From the NCBI RefSeq assembly GCF_011043555.1, contig NZ_JAAKGS010000001.1:806001-870000 (forward strand): a stretch of 64,000 nt of DNA, read 5' to 3'. The stretch comes from Sphingobacterium sp. SGR-19. GTDB lineage: Bacteria; Bacteroidota; Bacteroidia; Sphingobacteriales; Sphingobacteriaceae. Positions 62,268 through 64,000 of the stretch are shown here, piece after piece. A program made the translations under genes and the position numbers. Numbering within the stretch: position 1 is the first letter of the stretch; each line of letters opens with the position of its first letter. The notes under the pieces are model-generated. The model did not search any database and had not been told where the DNA came from. It was given only the letters and a program-made list of their open reading frames with translations.

Positions 62268-64000
62268 ATGTCAGGTTATCGCGCAACGTCAATTACCAAC
62301 AAGCTGTTAGCCTATAGGTTAAAGCCCGGAATGCTTATGGCATTCATTTTTGTTTCCGTTTTATCGTTCGGACAAACCCTTCATTTAAAAGGAAAAGTAA
62401 TGGATGTAACCAATAAAGAACCTATTGGTTATGCCACCGTCGCAGCGGTAGGATCCACGACCGCAGCATCGACTGACGATAATGGAAATTTCATATTAAA
62501 AGTCGAGCCGAATTTTTACAAAATCCGTATATCCTTTGTAGGCTACGAACCCCAAGATGTAAGTATTAGTGGCGAAACTTACCAAGAATTAACAGTTTAT
62601 CTGGTTCCGGAGGAACACACGATTGAGACTGTAAATATTACAGCTCCGAAACGAGCCAAATATTCCAATAAAAACAATCCGGCTGTCGAACTTATACGAA
62701 AGGTTATTGCCCATAAAGATGAAAATCGAATCGCGTCTTACGAATATGCCGAGTATCGACAGTATGAGAAAGTTTCTCTAGGTCTGAGCAACCTATCTGA
62801 AAAATTCAAAAACAGAAAAATATTTAAAAATTACCAATTTCTATTTGAAAAAGAAGACGTAGAAACAGGAAGCACCACGAGAGGCTATACGCTACCTGCC
62901 TTTATAGAAGAAAGGTTGTCGCAGGTATATACACGTAAAAAACCAAATACGACAAAGCAGCTTATTTTAGCAGAACAGCGTGCGCAATTCGACCCTAAAT
63001 TCGTAGACAACGATGGCTTGAGCACATACTTTAATAAACTCTACCAAGATATCGATATCTACGAAAGCAATATCGAATTGGTAACAAATCAATTTTTAAG
63101 TCCGATTGCTGGATCATCACCGACGTTTTATAGATTTTACATCACCGATACAATTAAAACAGAAACTCCTTATTTGGTAGAATTAAGTTTCTTTCCCCGG
63201 AATAAAGCCGATCTTCTCTTCCAGGGAAAATTATATATTACCCTGGATGGGAAATATGCTGTTAAACGGGCCAATCTTACTGTATCCGACGACATTAACC
63301 TCAACTTTGTCCGCGATCTGGATGTCAAACTCGACTTTCAGCAGGATGTTAACAACCGTTACTATCTAAAGACAAGCTCTTTAGGATTGGATTTCTCGTT
63401 AACAGATAAAGGCACAGGTATCAAGGGCAATCGCACCGTAACTTTCGATGACTTCCGAACAGGTATTGCCCGACCCGACAGCGTCTATGCAGGACCGTCA
63501 GTCGTAAAAGCCGTTCAAGAAAATGATACCACATTAAATGAAACATATTGGACAACCCATCGTCCAATTGCACTGAAGCCCAATGAGCAAAACATATATC
63601 GTAATATCGACACCTTACAGCTTATTCCCTCCTTTCAGCGCTTTATGGATATAAGTGCTTTAGTTCTGTCGGGCTATAAACAAGCAGGGCCGGTAGAGAT
63701 TGGTCCTGTCAATACGTTTTATAGCTTTAATCCGGTAGAAGGCTTTAGATTGCGCTTGGGTGGACGCACAACGGATAGACTAAGTAAACGATTTTATGCC
63801 GAAGCTTACACTGCCTATGGATTTAAAGACGAAAAATGGAAATATTTCTTGAGCGGAACCTACGCCCTCAACAACAAATCGGTATATACATTTCCGCAAC
63901 ATTACCTACGAGCGTCTGTTATGCGAGATACGAAAATCCCGGGACAAAATTTAGAATTTGTTCAAGAAGATAATTTTTTGTTATCGTTTAAACGGGGTGA
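62268..64000 (+). CDS. DUF5686/carboxypeptidase-regulatory-like outer-membrane protein, 3' end beyond window
   Basis: About 577 residues are visible before the window ends. After a signal segment (hydrophobic stretch about 22-36, ending SFGQ) comes a carboxypeptidase-D regulatory-like domain (about 40-125, LKGKVMDVTNKEPIGYATVA, FVGYEPQDVSISG). Then follows a DUF5686-type region: NPAVELIRKVIAHKDENRIA, SYEYAEYRQYEKVSLGLSNL, SQVYTRKKPNTTKQLILAEQ, YRNIDTLQLIPSFQRFMDIS and GPVNTFYSFNPVEGFRLRLG, the last opening a beta-barrel-like part. The family is common in Bacteroidota outer membranes; its role is not settled. No neighbouring partner is visible. Confidence 0.9.
   Translation, partial: MSGYRATSITNKLLAYRLKPGMLMAFIFVSVLSFGQTLHLKGKVMDVTNKEPIGYATVAAVGSTTAASTDDNGNFILKVEPNFYKIRISFVGYEPQDVSISGETYQELTVYLVPEEHTIETVNITAPKRAKYSNKNNPAVELIRKVIAHKDENRIASYEYAEYRQYEKVSLGLSNLSEKFKNRKIFKNYQFLFEKEDVETGSTTRGYTLPAFIEERLSQVYTRKKPNTTKQLILAEQRAQFDPKFVDNDGLSTYFNKLYQDIDIYESNIELVTNQFLSPIAGSSPTFYRFYITDTIKTETPYLVELSFFPRNKADLLFQGKLYITLDGKYAVKRANLTVSDDINLNFVRDLDVKLDFQQDVNNRYYLKTSSLGLDFSLTDKGTGIKGNRTVTFDDFRTGIARPDSVYAGPSVVKAVQENDTTLNETYWTTHRPIALKPNEQNIYRNIDTLQLIPSFQRFMDISALVLSGYKQAGPVEIGPVNTFYSFNPVEGFRLRLGGRTTDRLSKRFYAEAYTAYGFKDEKWKYFLSGTYALNNKSVYTFPQHYLRASVMRDTKIPGQNLEFVQEDNFLLSFKRG

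Overview
The window looks like a chromosomal segment of a Gram-negative Bacteroidota, most likely family Sphingobacteriaceae (genus not resolved). The grounds are a SusC/SusD outer-membrane pair, many lipoproteins, a DUF5686 protein, several -7 promoter boxes of the form TAnnTTTG, and weak ribosome-binding sites. I see no rRNA, tRNA, CRISPR array, insertion sequence or prophage.

Region 1 (about 1-20.5 kb) is a glycan-use locus. A minus-strand operon runs from a TIG/phosphodiester-glycosidase lipoprotein through SusC, SusD and a FAS1-DNRLRE surface lipoprotein into a GH88 unsaturated uronyl hydrolase cut by the window edge. A heparinase II/III-type lyase is transcribed divergently. Beyond it lie an unusual 897-residue exported protein, a decayed C-terminal hydrolase fragment, three exported Gfo/Idh/MocA oxidoreductases around a FucP-type sugar transporter, and nagA. 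A lyase, an unsaturated-uronate hydrolase and nagA together point to a glycan of uronic acid and N-acetylhexosamine. Three promoter regions here (8.71, 19.18 and 20.49 kb) share one operator-like motif, suggesting one regulon.

Region 2 (20.6-31.6 kb) holds a small DUF6965-like gene, a GH123-type glycosidase, an ABC-F ATPase, an exported sugar-isomerase-like lipoprotein, an M14 peptidase, a pdxH-nuoC-nuoD-pyrC cluster and a YqgE/AlgH protein. Region 3 (31.6-42.5 kb) holds a membrane AraC-type regulator with three downstream genes (the last one broken), a hydroxyacid dehydrogenase, a nitroreductase remnant, two small proteins, a cysteine-free sirtuin, and an Lrp regulator divergent from an epimerase and a MetE-like gene. 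Region 4 (42.6-53.3 kb) holds a PQQ-type sugar dehydrogenase, an esterase, a large catalase, two small lipoproteins coupled to a glutathionylspermidine-synthase-like gene, a glycosyltransferase/debranching-enzyme pair and a stress flavoprotein. Region 5 (53.3-64 kb) holds a BaiN-type flavoprotein, an envelope protein with a small upstream membrane ORF, a fourth exported Gfo/Idh protein, a DEAD-box helicase, DoxX, Dps, an RluA-type pseudouridine synthase and the start of a DUF5686 protein.

Three broken genes or fragments were found by reading between the clear genes: a GH5-like tail, a nitroreductase tail and a gene lacking a usable start. All functions are read from sequence by eye; no database search was run.
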